Source of the DNA: Sphingobium fontiphilum
Lineage (GTDB): Bacteria; Pseudomonadota; Alphaproteobacteria; Sphingomonadales; Sphingomonadaceae
Reading direction: 5' to 3'
DNA length: 64,000 nt
Assembly (NCBI RefSeq): GCF_014196635.1
Contig: NZ_JACIEB010000007.1
Location: forward strand, 1-64,000
Shown: positions 25,790 through 35,017 of the stretch, piece after piece
How the letters are laid out: the number at the start of each line of letters is the position of its first letter
How positions within the stretch are numbered: position 1 is the first letter of the stretch
Notes under the pieces: generated by a model
Seen by the model: only the letters and a program-made list of their open reading frames with translations
Database searches by the model: none
Told to the model about the DNA's origin: nothing
Position numbers and translations under genes: made by a program

Positions 25790-28759
25790 ATGGCACGACG
25801 CCGACTTCTGACCGGAGACGAGCGCCGGCGCCTGTTCGATCCTCCTGTCCAAGAAACCGCGATCATTGGGCATTATACCCTTTCTGCGGAAGATGTTGAA
25901 TTGGTTGGGCGCCGCTATGGTCCAGCAAATCGCCTCGGTCTGGCTGCACAAATCGCTTTGATGCGACATCCCGGCTTTGGTCTGCAACCCGAGATCGGGC
26001 TTCCCGACGTCATTCTTCAGTACCTCGCGGCACAGTTATTCGTCGATCCTTCCTCCTTCTCTGCATATGGTCAGCGCGCGCAAACCCGTACCGATCATGC
26101 CGATCTCGTGGCGCGTTATCTTGGCATACGCCCGTTTCGACGCGGCGACCTGGCACTTGCCCTGAATCTTGCCGCGCAAGCCGCCGAGTATACAGACAGA
26201 GGTGAACCGATTGTTCGCGCCCTCATGGTTGGCCTGAAGGGTGAGCGGTTCATTCTTCCGTCAGGCGACACACTGGAACGCGCCGGTCTTGCTGGCCGGG
26301 CACGCGCACGCAAAGCTGCCGCAGCCGCAATCGTCGAAGGCCTCAGCTCTGCTGAACTGACACGGCTAGACGAACTCGTAATCAACAACCCGGATTTCGG
26401 CATGACACCGCTGGCGTGGTTGCGTAATTTCGAAGAAGCCCCGACTGCGGCCAATATCAATGGCTTGCTTGAGCGCCTGCGCTATGTTCGCGGCATAGGT
26501 ATCCACCCGGTAGTTGGGGGCGCCATTCCGGAATTCCGCTTTGCCCAATTTGTCCGCGAGGGCGGCGTGGCACCGGCATTCCTGCTTTCGGATTACAGCG
26601 TCAATCGCAGGCGGGCGACGTTGACGGCCGCAGTGATCGACCTTGAGGCCAGACTTGCCGATGCCGCGATCCAAATGTTTGACCGACTTATCGGCGGCAT
26701 GTTCACGCGCGCGCGGCGTGGGCGCGAGCGTCGCTACCAAGATAGTATTCAGTCGGTGGGGCAACTCATGCGGCTGTTTGGCGCCACGATTACAGCACTT
26801 GATGAGGCTGTCCAGAATGGCGGCGATCCGCTCGAATTGATTGACGAAGCGGTGGGCTGGCACCGGCTTGTTGCGGCAAAGGCCCAAGTAGATGCCCTTG
26901 CTGATCTTGCCGGCGAGGACGCACTGGTAACGGCAACCGAGCGTTACGCCACGCTACGGCGTTTCAGCCCGGCATTTCTGGACGCCTTCACCTTCAAGGC
27001 GTCTGGAACAGGGACGGCACTGATCAAAGCCATCGATGTCATTCGCGATGCGAACACACGAAAGTCGCGCGACCTTCCCGATGGCGTTCCACTGCCATTC
27101 CCCAATCGGCAGTGGAAGCGTCTCATCACCGAAAGCGGCCGTATCGACCGCCGACGTTATGAAATTGCGATCATGGCAACCTTGCGTGATCGTTTGCGCG
27201 CCGGTGATGTATGGATCGAGGGAACCCGCAACTATCAGCGCTTCGATGCCTATTTGCTGGGTCGGCGCGACGCCGCCAAAGTGGCGGATGTGCTTCCGTT
27301 CGATTCAAATGCTGCATCCTACCTCGCTGACCGGGCACGAAATCTTGACTGGCGGCTGCGCCGATTTGCCAAGCAGTTGAAAACAAACAAGCTTGAGGGA
27401 GTGTCGCTCGAACGAGACCGGCTCAAGCTTCAGCAAATGCCGCCTGTCACCCCACCGGAAGCTGAAGCCCTCGATCGCAAGCTCGATACCCTGCTTCCCC
27501 GCGTGCGCATCACCGAGCTGCTGCTTGAAGTCGCCGAACGCACTGGTTTTTTGAACGCATTCCGTGACCTGCGCTCAGGCAAGGAGCACGACAACCCCAG
27601 CACGGTACTCGCCGCAATTCTGGCTGATGGCACCAACCTCGGGCTGGAGCGGATGGCCAATGCCAGCGAAGGCGTCAGCTATGCCCAACTCGCATGGACC
27701 CACAACTGGTATCTTTCACCCGAGAACTATCAGGCCGCGCTGGCCATGATCATCTCAGCCCATCACGAATTACCCTTCGCGCGGCATTGGGGCGCTGGCA
27801 CCAGTTCGTCGTCCGATGGCCAGTTCTTCCGGTCGGGGCGGAGCCGTTCAGGGGCGGCGGACGTCAATGCCAAATATGGCGCCGAACCTGGCGTGAAAAT
27901 CTATTCTCACCTTTCCGATCACTTCGCATCATTCGGATCACGGATCATGTCCGCGACGGCAGGTGAAGCGCCTTACGTGCTCGACGGGCTTGTCCTGGGC
28001 GCCGGCAACCTTCCGTTGCATGAGCACTATACCGATACCGGCGGCGCCACCGATCATGTTTTCGCACTCTGCCACCTACTCGGGTTCCGCTTCGCGCCAC
28101 GGCTGCGCGATATTGGCGACCGCAAGCTGGGTTCGATCGCTGCGCCATCGACATACAAGGGCATCGAAAATCTGATGGGCCGCACCATCAAAACGGCAGC
28201 GATCGAGGCCGATTGGGATGACATCGTCAGGATTGTCGCCTCAATCAAGGATGGCACGGTGGCGCCGTCAGTAATCTTGCGAAAACTTGCCGCCTACAAA
28301 CGCCAGAACAGGCTGGATTTTGCATTGGCTGAACTGGGCCGTATCGAGCGCACTTTGTTCACGCTCGATTGGCTTGAACAACCGGAACTGCGACGTGCCT
28401 GTCAGGCCGGTCTCAACAAAGGCGAGGCGAGGCACACGCTTGCCGCCGCCATCTATACCAACCGGCAGGGTCGGTTCACCGATCGCTCGCTGGAAAATCA
28501 GGAATTTCGCGCATCTGGGCTGAACCTGCTGATTGCGGCGATTTCCTACTGGAACACGGTCTATCTCGACCGGGCCGCCCAGCACCTCAACGCTGTCGGC
28601 ACGACGTTCGATGCGGCACTGCTTGCGCACCTTTCTCCGATGGGCTGGGCGCACATCAGTCTGACCGGCGATTACCTCTGGGAGCAGGCCAGGCGACTTC
28701 CAGCAGGTGAATTCCACCCACTCAACGAGCCAATGGCGCGGTTGAAGCGTGTAGCGTAG
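25790..28759 (+). CDS. tnpA: Tn3-family transposase TnpA, intact
   Basis: 989 residues, full family length, ATG 25790 (MARRRLLTGDERRRLF) after GGGAGAG. The C-terminal DDE Tn3 domain includes YSHLSDHFASFGSRIM, HEHYTDTGGATDHVFALCHLLGFRFAPRLRD and the end region HLSPMGWAHISLTGDYLWEQ. It cuts at the terminal repeats and makes cointegrates resolved by TnpR. Its stop is 23 bp from the right terminal repeat. Confidence 0.95.
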   Translation: MARRRLLTGDERRRLFDPPVQETAIIGHYTLSAEDVELVGRRYGPANRLGLAAQIALMRHPGFGLQPEIGLPDVILQYLAAQLFVDPSSFSAYGQRAQTRTDHADLVARYLGIRPFRRGDLALALNLAAQAAEYTDRGEPIVRALMVGLKGERFILPSGDTLERAGLAGRARARKAAAAAIVEGLSSAELTRLDELVINNPDFGMTPLAWLRNFEEAPTAANINGLLERLRYVRGIGIHPVVGGAIPEFRFAQFVREGGVAPAFLLSDYSVNRRRATLTAAVIDLEARLADAAIQMFDRLIGGMFTRARRGRERRYQDSIQSVGQLMRLFGATITALDEAVQNGGDPLELIDEAVGWHRLVAAKAQVDALADLAGEDALVTATERYATLRRFSPAFLDAFTFKASGTGTALIKAIDVIRDANTRKSRDLPDGVPLPFPNRQWKRLITESGRIDRRRYEIAIMATLRDRLRAGDVWIEGTRNYQRFDAYLLGRRDAAKVADVLPFDSNAASYLADRARNLDWRLRRFAKQLKTNKLEGVSLERDRLKLQQMPPVTPPEAEALDRKLDTLLPRVRITELLLEVAERTGFLNAFRDLRSGKEHDNPSTVLAAILADGTNLGLERMANASEGVSYAQLAWTHNWYLSPENYQAALAMIISAHHELPFARHWGAGTSSSSDGQFFRSGRSRSGAADVNAKYGAEPGVKIYSHLSDHFASFGSRIMSATAGEAPYVLDGLVLGAGNLPLHEHYTDTGGATDHVFALCHLLGFRFAPRLRDIGDRKLGSIAAPSTYKGIENLMGRTIKTAAIEADWDDIVRIVASIKDGTVAPSVILRKLAAYKRQNRLDFALAELGRIERTLFTLDWLEQPELRRACQAGLNKGEARHTLAAAIYTNRQGRFTDRSLENQEFRASGLNLLIAAISYWNTVYLDRAAQHLNAVGTTFDAALLAHLSPMGWAHISLTGDYLWEQARRLPAGEFHPLNEPMARLKRVA

Positions 28760-28782
28760 CCCATGTTCCGCTTATGTCCGAG

Positions 28783-28819
28783 AAATCGTTGTCTGGCGAA
28801 CAAACCTTGAGGTGACGCC
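28783..28819 (-). repeat. Right inverted repeat of the Tn3-family transposon
   Basis: Reverse complement begins GGCGTCACCTCAAGGTTTGT at 28819 and mirrors the left repeat at 15890. It directly abuts the interrupted second tnpA. Confidence 0.9.
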
Positions 28820-29443
28820 TTGCTCGGCTACAGGTTCGCCCCCCGTATCCGCGATCTCCCTCAGAAAAGACTCTATGCCTTCACGCCCAACGCGACGCCG
28901 GCCAATGTGCGAGCGCTGGTCGGAGGTAAGATCAATGAACCGCTCATCGAGCGCAACTGGCCCGACATCCTGCGCATCATGGCGACGATCGCAGCGGGGA
29001 TCGTCGCCCCCAGCCAGATTCTTCGCAAGCTCGCCTCTTACCCGCGCCAGAATGAGCTGGCCCTCGCATTGCGAGAGGTGGGCCGCATCGAGCGAACCCT
29101 GTTCATGATCGACTGGATTCTTGATGCCGGCCTCCAGCGCCAGGCTCAGATCGGCCTCAACAAGGGTGAGGCCCACCACGCCCTAAAGCGCGCCATCAGC
29201 TTCCACCGCCGAGGTGAAATCCGGGATCGATCCGGCGAAGGCCAGCACTATCGCATCGCCGGAATGAACCTGCTCGCCGCCATCATCATATTCTGGAACA
29301 CCATGAAGCTCGGCGAGGTCGTCAATACCCGGGCCGCCAGCGGTACCCATATCGCGCCTGATCTACTCGCCCACGTCTCGCCGTTGGGATAGGAACACAT
29401 CAATCTAACCGGGGAATATCGCTGGCCCAAATCCTTAGCGTAG
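28820..29443 (+). pseudogene. tnpA: Second Tn3-family transposase, C-terminal ~207 residues
   Basis: The frame enters at 28820 as LLGYRFAPRIRDLPQKRLY, equal to about residue 763 of the intact TnpA, and runs to LLAHVSPLG, where a TAG (29390) replaces the expected tryptophan codon. It then continues EHINLTGEYRWPKSLA to TAG 29443. The N-terminal part is absent, cut by the right end of the resistance transposon, and the internal stop also inactivates it. The sequence differs clearly from the intact TnpA. Confidence 0.85.
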
Positions 29444-29471
29444 GATTCCGCCCCCTCCCGCAAACGCCCCC
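29434..29471 (-). repeat. 38-bp terminal inverted repeat of the second Tn3-family element
   Basis: Reading the minus strand from 29471: GGGGGCGTTTGCGGGAGGGG, ending in ACGCTAAG, exactly 38 bp, the canonical Tn3-family length and ending. It overlaps the stop of the tnpA remnant, as in many Tn3 elements. No mate was found in this window. The gap 29472-29639 holds no recognised gene. Confidence 0.75.
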
Positions 29472-29639
29472 TACGATTGAGAAGCGCGGCGGAATCTCTT
29501 AGATTGATCGCTGGAGGCTTTGTTCGCGGAGACGCGCACATTGCCTTCTTTTCGTTTTAGGAAGCGCTGCCCTAAGCGACAGAAGCCAGAGCTTTGACAA
29601 TGCGGCATTCCGCGATGGAGCCGACCATGTATCTTGATC

Positions 29640-30389
29640 CTATCGGTGCAGACACGCGATGATGGCGGTCACGACGGCGGTGGTTTCCGCGACGTCGCGC
29701 ACCCTCACTGTGTCGAGGCCGATTTCAGCAGCGGGATAGTCATTCCCACCGGGGAATATCGCATCCCCAATGAACAGCATCCCGTCGAGCGGGACACCGC
29801 TCTCGGCACTCAGGCGCTTCAGGCCATAGCCCTTGTCGATCCCTGCTCTGGTCACGTCGATCGATGTCGTGCCACCGAGATTGATCGAGAGCTCCGGCAG
29901 CTTCGCGCGCAACGTGGCCTGCAACGCGGTCCTCTTCTTTCGGTCAGGATCCCACGCTTCCTTTTCCTTCAGCGGCGCTGCCTGCCCCAGGCCCGAAAAG
30001 GTGATCTGGCTGCCCCGGTCCTCGATCCGTTCGCCCCAGATACGTTCGTCGGCGAGACCGGCATCGGTCAGCGCCTGATCGAAGGCCGTGCGGATCTTCG
30101 CCTTCTCCGCGTCGTCGAACAGTTCGGCATAGACCGCGCGCCAAGCGCCATTGATGAACCGATAGAGTTTCGTGCCTGTGGTCGGCATCAACCAGAGACG
30201 GTCGAGCGCGACGCCGGCAGGAAGGCGCGAGGCGATCTGCTTTTCGAACTGCGGCCAGTCCCCGCCCGAGATCACCGCCACATCCGTGATGGCGAGCAAT
30301 CGGGCGAGGATTGCGGCCATATCCTCCGATAACGGCCGCTTGCTCTCGGCAAGCGTGCCGTCGAGGTCGAAGGCGATCAGCCACTTCAT
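29640..30389 (-). CDS. HAD-IIB family hydrolase (phosphomannomutase-like)
   Basis: 249 residues with the HAD nucleophile motif FDLDGTLAES near the N-terminus, VISGGDW in motif II position, and the late FIGDAIFPGGNDYPAAE motif. The fold resembles eukaryotic phosphomannomutase and trehalose/sucrose phosphatases. Its ATG overlaps the stop of the P-type ATPase gene (ATGA), so it belongs to the metal operon. Substrate unknown. Confidence 0.75.
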   Translation of the reverse strand: MKWLIAFDLDGTLAESKRPLSEDMAAILARLLAITDVAVISGGDWPQFEKQIASRLPAGVALDRLWLMPTTGTKLYRFINGAWRAVYAELFDDAEKAKIRTAFDQALTDAGLADERIWGERIEDRGSQITFSGLGQAAPLKEKEAWDPDRKKRTALQATLRAKLPELSINLGGTTSIDVTRAGIDKGYGLKRLSAESGVPLDGMLFIGDAIFPGGNDYPAAEIGLDTVRVRDVAETTAVVTAIIACLHR

Positions 30390-32887
30390 GCCGCCTTCCC
30401 TGCCGGATCGCGGTAGGCGAGCAGCCTGAGCGCATTGATGACGACGAGCAGCGTCGATCCCTCATGAACCGCCACCGCTGGCCCAATGCCGAGGCCGAGG
30501 ATGGTAGCAGGCACCAGGAAGGCGACGACACCCAGGCTGACGAAGACGTTCTGCCGGATGATTCCACGGGTATGGCGGCTAAGACCGACTGCGAATGGCA
30601 GGTGCGCCAGATCGTCGGCCATCAGCGCCACGTCGGCTGTCTCCAGCGCAACGTCCGACCCCGCCGCGCCCATCGCGATGCCGACCGTGGCGCTTGCCAT
30701 CGCCGGCGCATCGTTCACGCCGTCGCCCACCATCGCGACCTTGTCTTCGCCGGCGAGCTTCTTGATCGCGGCAACCTTGTCTTCGGGCATGAGGTCGCCC
30801 CACGCTTCGTCGATCCCGACTTCGTCGGCGATCGCTTCGGCGACTTTCTGGTGATCGCCGGAGATCATTATCATCCGCGACACGCCCATCTCGTGCAGCC
30901 GACGCAACGCGGTCTTGGCAGCTTCGCGAGGCGTGTCCATCAGGCCGATCGCGCCCAGGTCGCGGTCCCCCTTGCGGACCACCATTGTCGTGCGGCCGTT
31001 CTCGCGCAGCTTCGCGATTGCGTCCTGCGCGCCCTGCCCCAGCGCCGGAATGCCCTCACTTCCGAACATCTCGGCCTTGCCGATCCACACCGTCTCGCCA
31101 TCCACGCTCGCGGTGACGCCCCGACCGGTCAGGCTCTTGAGGTCGCCGGCAGTCGGCACGGCACGATCGTTCAGACGTTCGCGGCCGTCCTTGACGATCG
31201 CTTGGGCCAGGGGATGGTCGCTCAACGCTTCGACGGCGACAGCCAGCGCCAGCAACTCGCCTTCATCGGCGCCATCGACGGGCACGACATCAGTGATGCG
31301 CGGACGACCTTCGGTCAGCGTGCCCGTCTTGTCGAAAGCGATCGCTTTGAGCGACCCGAGGTTTTCGAGCGGTGCACCGCCCTTCACGAGCACGCCGCCC
31401 CGCGCTGCACGGGCAACGCCCGACAGGACCGCGCTCGGCGTTGCGATCGCGAGCGCGCACGGGCTTGCCGCCACCAGCACCGCCATCGCGCGATAGAAGC
31501 TGTCGCGGAACGGCTCGTCGACGACCACCCATGCGAACAGCAGGAGCACTGACAGGACCAGGACGGCGGGCACGAAGATCCGTTCGAACCGGTCGGTGAA
31601 GCGCTGCGTCGGCGACTTCTGCGTCTCCGCTTCGCTCACCATCTTCACGACCTTGGCAAGCGCGCTTTCATTGGAACGGCGTGTCACCTCGATCTCGATC
31701 GCGCCGCCGCCGTTGATCGTACCAGCAAAAACCCGGCTTTCCGCGTCGACTGCATCGGGCTTGGCGCGTGCCGCTGCGGCATCTGCGACCGGCACCTTGT
31801 CGACCGGGATGCTTTCACCCGTGACCGGGGCCTGGTTGATCGCGCTGGTGCCCTTGATGACGAAGCCGTCGGCAGGCAGGCGCTCGTTCGGGCGGACGAT
31901 GGCAATGTCCCCGACGACCATCTGCTCGACCGGGATTTCGCTGGTCTGCCCGCCGCGTCGCACGGTCGCGGTTTCGGGCGCGAGCTTCGCCAGCGCCTCG
32001 ATCGCCTTCTTGGCGCGGCCCATTGCATAATGCTCAAGCGCATGGCCGAGGCTGAACAGGAACAGCAGCAGCGCACCTTCGGCCCATGCGCCCAGCGCAG
32101 CGGCGCCGGCCGCAGCGACCAACATCAGCGTGTCGATCTCGAACTTCTTCATCCGGAGGTTGTCGATCGCCTCGCGCAGCGTGAAGAATCCGCCGAAGAA
32201 ATAGGCTGCGATATAGCAGGCGGTCGGCAGCCATTCGGGCGCGCCAGCGACCAGCCTCTCGATCGCGTAGCCGATCCCCAGCAGCGCGCCACAGGCGAGC
32301 GCGAAGATCAGCTCGGTATTGGGGCCGAGAAATTCGGCGTGGCTATGGTCGTGGCCATCGCCGGGGCCGTGCTTCTCTTCGCCCGCGCCGTGGCCCCCGG
32401 GGCCGTGGTCGTGGCCGGCATGTTCATCGGCAGCGACCCGCTTGCCCACCCTCACCTTCAGCTTGCGAAGCGCAGCGCGCACCTCCTCTTCGGTGGTTTC
32501 GCGGCGATCATATTCGACCCGGACAGACCCGCTGGTGCTGGCGCTTGCCTGGACCACGCCGGGCAAGGCGCACAGCGCATCGCTGACCGTGCGCGCCCGA
32601 CGTTCGTGGTTGATCCCCGTCACCTGCCAGATCGCATGGCCGTAGCGCTCGGTGATTTCGGCACCTGCGGCGCGCACCATTTCGCGCAACCGTGGCAGCG
32701 GCAGCTTGGCGGCATCGAAATGGATGCACAGCGCCGCTGGCGTGTTGCCGTCGAGACAGATCACATGCGCCCGCTCGACACCTTCGCGCTTTGACAGGGT
32801 TGATACGAGACGGTCCAGGCAGGCATCGGCCGCGTCAGGAAGGTCCGGCAACAACACTGGAATGTCGAGTTCGAGCTTGTCGTTCAT
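30386..32887 (-). CDS. Heavy-metal P1B-type ATPase with SPC motif and His-rich linker
   Basis: 833 residues. Two N-terminal HMA-like domains lack the CxxC metal pair; next comes a His/Gly/Asp-rich stretch (HAGHDHGPGGHG, then DGHDHSHAEF), then membrane segments, the transmembrane metal motif SPC (VAASPCALAIATPSA), the phosphorylation site FDKTGTLTEGRP, the SDHPLAQAI motif and GDGVNDAPAMA. SPC rather than CPC points to P1B-4 type pumps (Co/Zn/Ni/Fe), but the His-rich region fits Zn/Cd. It exports metal from the cytoplasm. Both ends overlap neighbours by ATGA. The true start is ATG 32887; the open frame upstream is antiframe of the CDF gene. Confidence 0.88.
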   Translation of the reverse strand: MNDKLELDIPVLLPDLPDAADACLDRLVSTLSKREGVERAHVICLDGNTPAALCIHFDAAKLPLPRLREMVRAAGAEITERYGHAIWQVTGINHERRARTVSDALCALPGVVQASASTSGSVRVEYDRRETTEEEVRAALRKLKVRVGKRVAADEHAGHDHGPGGHGAGEEKHGPGDGHDHSHAEFLGPNTELIFALACGALLGIGYAIERLVAGAPEWLPTACYIAAYFFGGFFTLREAIDNLRMKKFEIDTLMLVAAAGAAALGAWAEGALLLFLFSLGHALEHYAMGRAKKAIEALAKLAPETATVRRGGQTSEIPVEQMVVGDIAIVRPNERLPADGFVIKGTSAINQAPVTGESIPVDKVPVADAAAARAKPDAVDAESRVFAGTINGGGAIEIEVTRRSNESALAKVVKMVSEAETQKSPTQRFTDRFERIFVPAVLVLSVLLLFAWVVVDEPFRDSFYRAMAVLVAASPCALAIATPSAVLSGVARAARGGVLVKGGAPLENLGSLKAIAFDKTGTLTEGRPRITDVVPVDGADEGELLALAVAVEALSDHPLAQAIVKDGRERLNDRAVPTAGDLKSLTGRGVTASVDGETVWIGKAEMFGSEGIPALGQGAQDAIAKLRENGRTTMVVRKGDRDLGAIGLMDTPREAAKTALRRLHEMGVSRMIMISGDHQKVAEAIADEVGIDEAWGDLMPEDKVAAIKKLAGEDKVAMVGDGVNDAPAMASATVGIAMGAAGSDVALETADVALMADDLAHLPFAVGLSRHTRGIIRQNVFVSLGVVAFLVPATILGLGIGPAVAVHEGSTLLVVINALRLLAYRDPAGKAA

Positions 32888-33492
32888 GACGACCTCCTTT
32901 CGCTTTTCTTGGTTTCGGCGCGCGCGTCGCGCAGGATTTCGACACCGCCCTTGATGGCGATGATGGCGGTGGCGAAGCCGACCAGCAGGTCCGGCCAATT
33001 GGTACCCAACCACAGCACCAGCACGCCGGCGATCAGGATGCCGCCGTTGGAAATGAAGTCGTTGAAGCTGAAGGTGGTTGCGGCCCGGAGATTGACGTCC
33101 GGATCCTTGAGGCGCTGGAGCAGCCGCAGGCAGAGGTAATTCACGACGCCGGCGATCGCGGACATGACCATCATGGTAGGTCCGATGGGCTCGCTGCCCT
33201 GCACGTAGCGCCGTCCGACATCGATCAAGATGCCGCCCGCGAAGATCAGCAGCATGACGCCCGAAGCGACCGCGGCGCGTGTCTTCCATGTCTGGCCCCG
33301 GGTGAGCGCCACAAGGCTCAGCGCATACACAGCCGTATCGGACAGGTTGTCGACGCCGTTGGCGATCAGCGCGCTCGAGTCCGCGAAGAAGCCGGAAACG
33401 AAGAAGCCCGCAGCGATCGCCGCGTTCAGCAGCAGGACGATCCACAGTGTGCGGCGCTCCTGCCCGCCATTGTTGTCGTTGCCCGGGATCAT
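32884..33492 (-). CDS. Cation diffusion facilitator (CDF) family transporter (1)
   Basis: 202 residues, six membrane segments, short cytoplasmic tail. The helix-2 metal motif is NGVDNLSD (D-x3-D rather than the HxxxD of CzcD) and the helix-5 motif is FNDFISN. CDF proteins exchange cytoplasmic divalent metal for protons. ATGA overlaps join it to the ZIP-like gene upstream and the ATPase downstream. Metal unknown. Confidence 0.82.
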   Translation of the reverse strand: MIPGNDNNGGQERRTLWIVLLLNAAIAAGFFVSGFFADSSALIANGVDNLSDTAVYALSLVALTRGQTWKTRAAVASGVMLLIFAGGILIDVGRRYVQGSEPIGPTMMVMSAIAGVVNYLCLRLLQRLKDPDVNLRAATTFSFNDFISNGGILIAGVLVLWLGTNWPDLLVGFATAIIAIKGGVEILRDARAETKKSERRSS

Positions 33493-34175
33493 CCCATCAT
33501 CTCCTCAAGTGTCAGCAGGGCCAGGAAGCCGACGAAAAACATCGAGCTGATGAGCGGGGTGTCGGGTTTCTCGTGCGCCTCGACCAGCAACTCCTCCGTG
33601 ACGAGGTAGAGCAGCGCCATCAGCCCGAAGCTGAGGAAGCCGGCGATCATCACCGGCGACAGCGCGGCGACCGGCACGGCAGCGAGCGCGCCGATCGGCA
33701 GCAGCAGGGCCAATGCCGAGACGATCACGATGATGCGCAAGCGCGAGCGATAGGTTTCCGCCAGCTCGTCGGTCAGCGTCAGTCCCAGAAATAACACTTC
33801 CAGAGTGAGCGCGATCGTCAGCAGGAGACCTGCCTTCTCGCCCGCCACGAAAGCGAGGCCGAGCACCAGGCCGTCCACCAGAATGTCGATGCCGATCGCG
33901 GCGAGTAGCGCCATCGGCCCCTTGAAGCGGGCCTCAAGAGCCTTGAGCCCCAGCATGGTCGCGACGCCCGCCGCCCCGCCGATCAACGTCGCGCTGGGCG
34001 ATGCCTCATGCTTGACCTGCGGCAGGATTTCGGTCGCTGCCGCCGCGAACACGACGCCGGCAGCGAGATGCTGTAGGCCCGCCACGAGGCCAGGTTTCAA
34101 CTTGGTGCGGCTCGCGACAATCGCGCCGAGCACGACCGCCAGCACAGGCGCAAGCGTATAGAGCAGTGCCTGCAT
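33489..34175 (-). CDS. ZIP-family metal transporter-like protein
   Basis: 228 residues with about seven hydrophobic segments. GLQHLAAGVVFAAAATEILP resembles the ZIP helix-4 H...E pattern, with IGIDILVDGLVLGLAF and LYLVTEELLVEAHEK as other polar membrane motifs. ZIP proteins usually bring metal into the cytoplasm, odd in an efflux operon; it may work in the opposite direction or refill metal. Overlaps the CDF gene by 4 bp. Confidence 0.75.
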   Translation of the reverse strand: MQALLYTLAPVLAVVLGAIVASRTKLKPGLVAGLQHLAAGVVFAAAATEILPQVKHEASPSATLIGGAAGVATMLGLKALEARFKGPMALLAAIGIDILVDGLVLGLAFVAGEKAGLLLTIALTLEVLFLGLTLTDELAETYRSRLRIIVIVSALALLLPIGALAAVPVAALSPVMIAGFLSFGLMALLYLVTEELLVEAHEKPDTPLISSMFFVGFLALLTLEEMMG

Positions 34176-34178
34176 TTC

Positions 34179-34592
34179 CTAGGACTCCTCCGGGGTTCGG
34201 TGGCAGACGCGGATCTTCCCGCGTCGCGTGAACGCGATCGATCCGCCCGCCACGACAGCCCGCGAATGGTCGCCGCGAAACTCGTCACCGGTTCGCTGCG
34301 CGCGCAGGATCTCGGTCCTGCCCTTCGGCAGCCAGGTGACGGCCATTTTCAAGCCGTCATCGATGAAGTCGACATCGGCGCGTGTGCCGTCGTCGCAGTA
34401 CATGATGCGCTGCGCGATTAGTTTCGACGTCAGATGCTTTTCATGCGCCGGCTCGGTAGGCTGGGTCGGCGCTGGATTACACGCCCCTATAACCGCCCCG
34501 GAGACGAGAACGACGCCGAGGCGCGCGATCGCCAGACCGGCCCGATTCAGGCCGCACAAGGTTGTCACATTTGAAATCGACGTGTCAGACAT
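34179..34592 (-). CDS. Small putative lipoprotein (MliC-like)
   Basis: 137 residues from ATG 34592. A hydrophobic segment ends in a lipobox (VSGAVIGAC), then a domain with YCDDGTRADVDFIDDGLKMAV and IAFTRRGKIRVCHR. It resembles MliC-like lysozyme-inhibitor folds (YxCxDG start), and its neighbour has the same plan. Function in metal resistance is unknown. Between the ZIP-like and the second lipoprotein gene. Confidence 0.6.
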   Translation of the reverse strand: MSDTSISNVTTLCGLNRAGLAIARLGVVLVSGAVIGACNPAPTQPTEPAHEKHLTSKLIAQRIMYCDDGTRADVDFIDDGLKMAVTWLPKGRTEILRAQRTGDEFRGDHSRAVVAGGSIAFTRRGKIRVCHRTPEES

Positions 34593-34639
34593 CGGTCTCT
34601 TCCGACGAAGCGCCCTGTGGCGTTCGAAGGCAGGGCAGT

Positions 34640-35017
34640 TCATCGCGTGCCTTCCCGCTCGCAGATCCGGGTACGGCCATCGCCTTCCACGATGGTGAGC
34701 TGCGACCCCTTGAAGGTCGCGGTGGCTGTTTCGCCGACATATTGCAGGCCCTGCGCTGGCGCGGTCAGCATCATCGGCGGTCCCCCGTTGGAGCGCCGCA
34801 AATCGATCTGCAGGCCGTTGTCCTTGTAATCGACGAACAGCGGTTCCCCGTCGGAACAGCGATATCTATGCCGCCCCATTTCCCCGGTCGCCACGGCGCT
34901 GTCGGACGAATGGATCTGCTGCTCCGTTGGCGGGGCTGGCGGCTTTCTTTCCGAGCACGCCGCGAGCCCGACAACGAGGATGACGGCGGGCAGCACCCGC
35001 TTACAGTGCATCATCAT
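34640..35017 (-). CDS. Small putative lipoprotein (MliC-like), paralogue
   Basis: 125 residues. Signal with lipobox VVGLAAC at the N-terminus, then YRCSDGEPLFVDYKDNGLQIDL and RTRICERE, matching the layout of the previous gene and suggesting a tandem pair. MliC-like folds bind lysozyme, but a metal-linked envelope role is also possible. Its ATG overlaps the SRPBCC gene stop by 4 bp. Confidence 0.62.
   Translation of the reverse strand: MMMHCKRVLPAVILVVGLAACSERKPPAPPTEQQIHSSDSAVATGEMGRHRYRCSDGEPLFVDYKDNGLQIDLRRSNGGPPMMLTAPAQGLQYVGETATATFKGSQLTIVEGDGRTRICEREGTR

Larger units (their letters stand above)
15890..28819. mobile_element. Tn3-family chromate and mercury resistance transposon (12.93 kb)
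   Basis: Bounded by inverted repeats that begin GGCGTCACCTCAAGGTTTGT at both ends, matching at 36 of the first 37 bases with similarity extending further inward. Cargo in order: Rap1a/Tai-like, PepSY, DUF1259, chrB, chrA, Fe-SOD, Cj0069-like, then tnpR, res, merR, merTPA and tnpA. The 5-bp flanks are AGATG (left) and TTGCT (right), so there is no target duplication. The left flank is a Rieske gene and the right flank is another tnpA, which implies rearrangement after insertion. Confidence 0.88.

Noticed and set aside
15885..28824. 5-bp target site duplication around the resistance transposon
   Set aside because: Flanks AGATG and TTGCT do not match in either orientation.
32888..33445. N-terminal extension of the P-type ATPase from 33445
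   Set aside because: The extra codons are the CDF gene in another frame; ATG 32887 with the ATGA overlap is the natural start.
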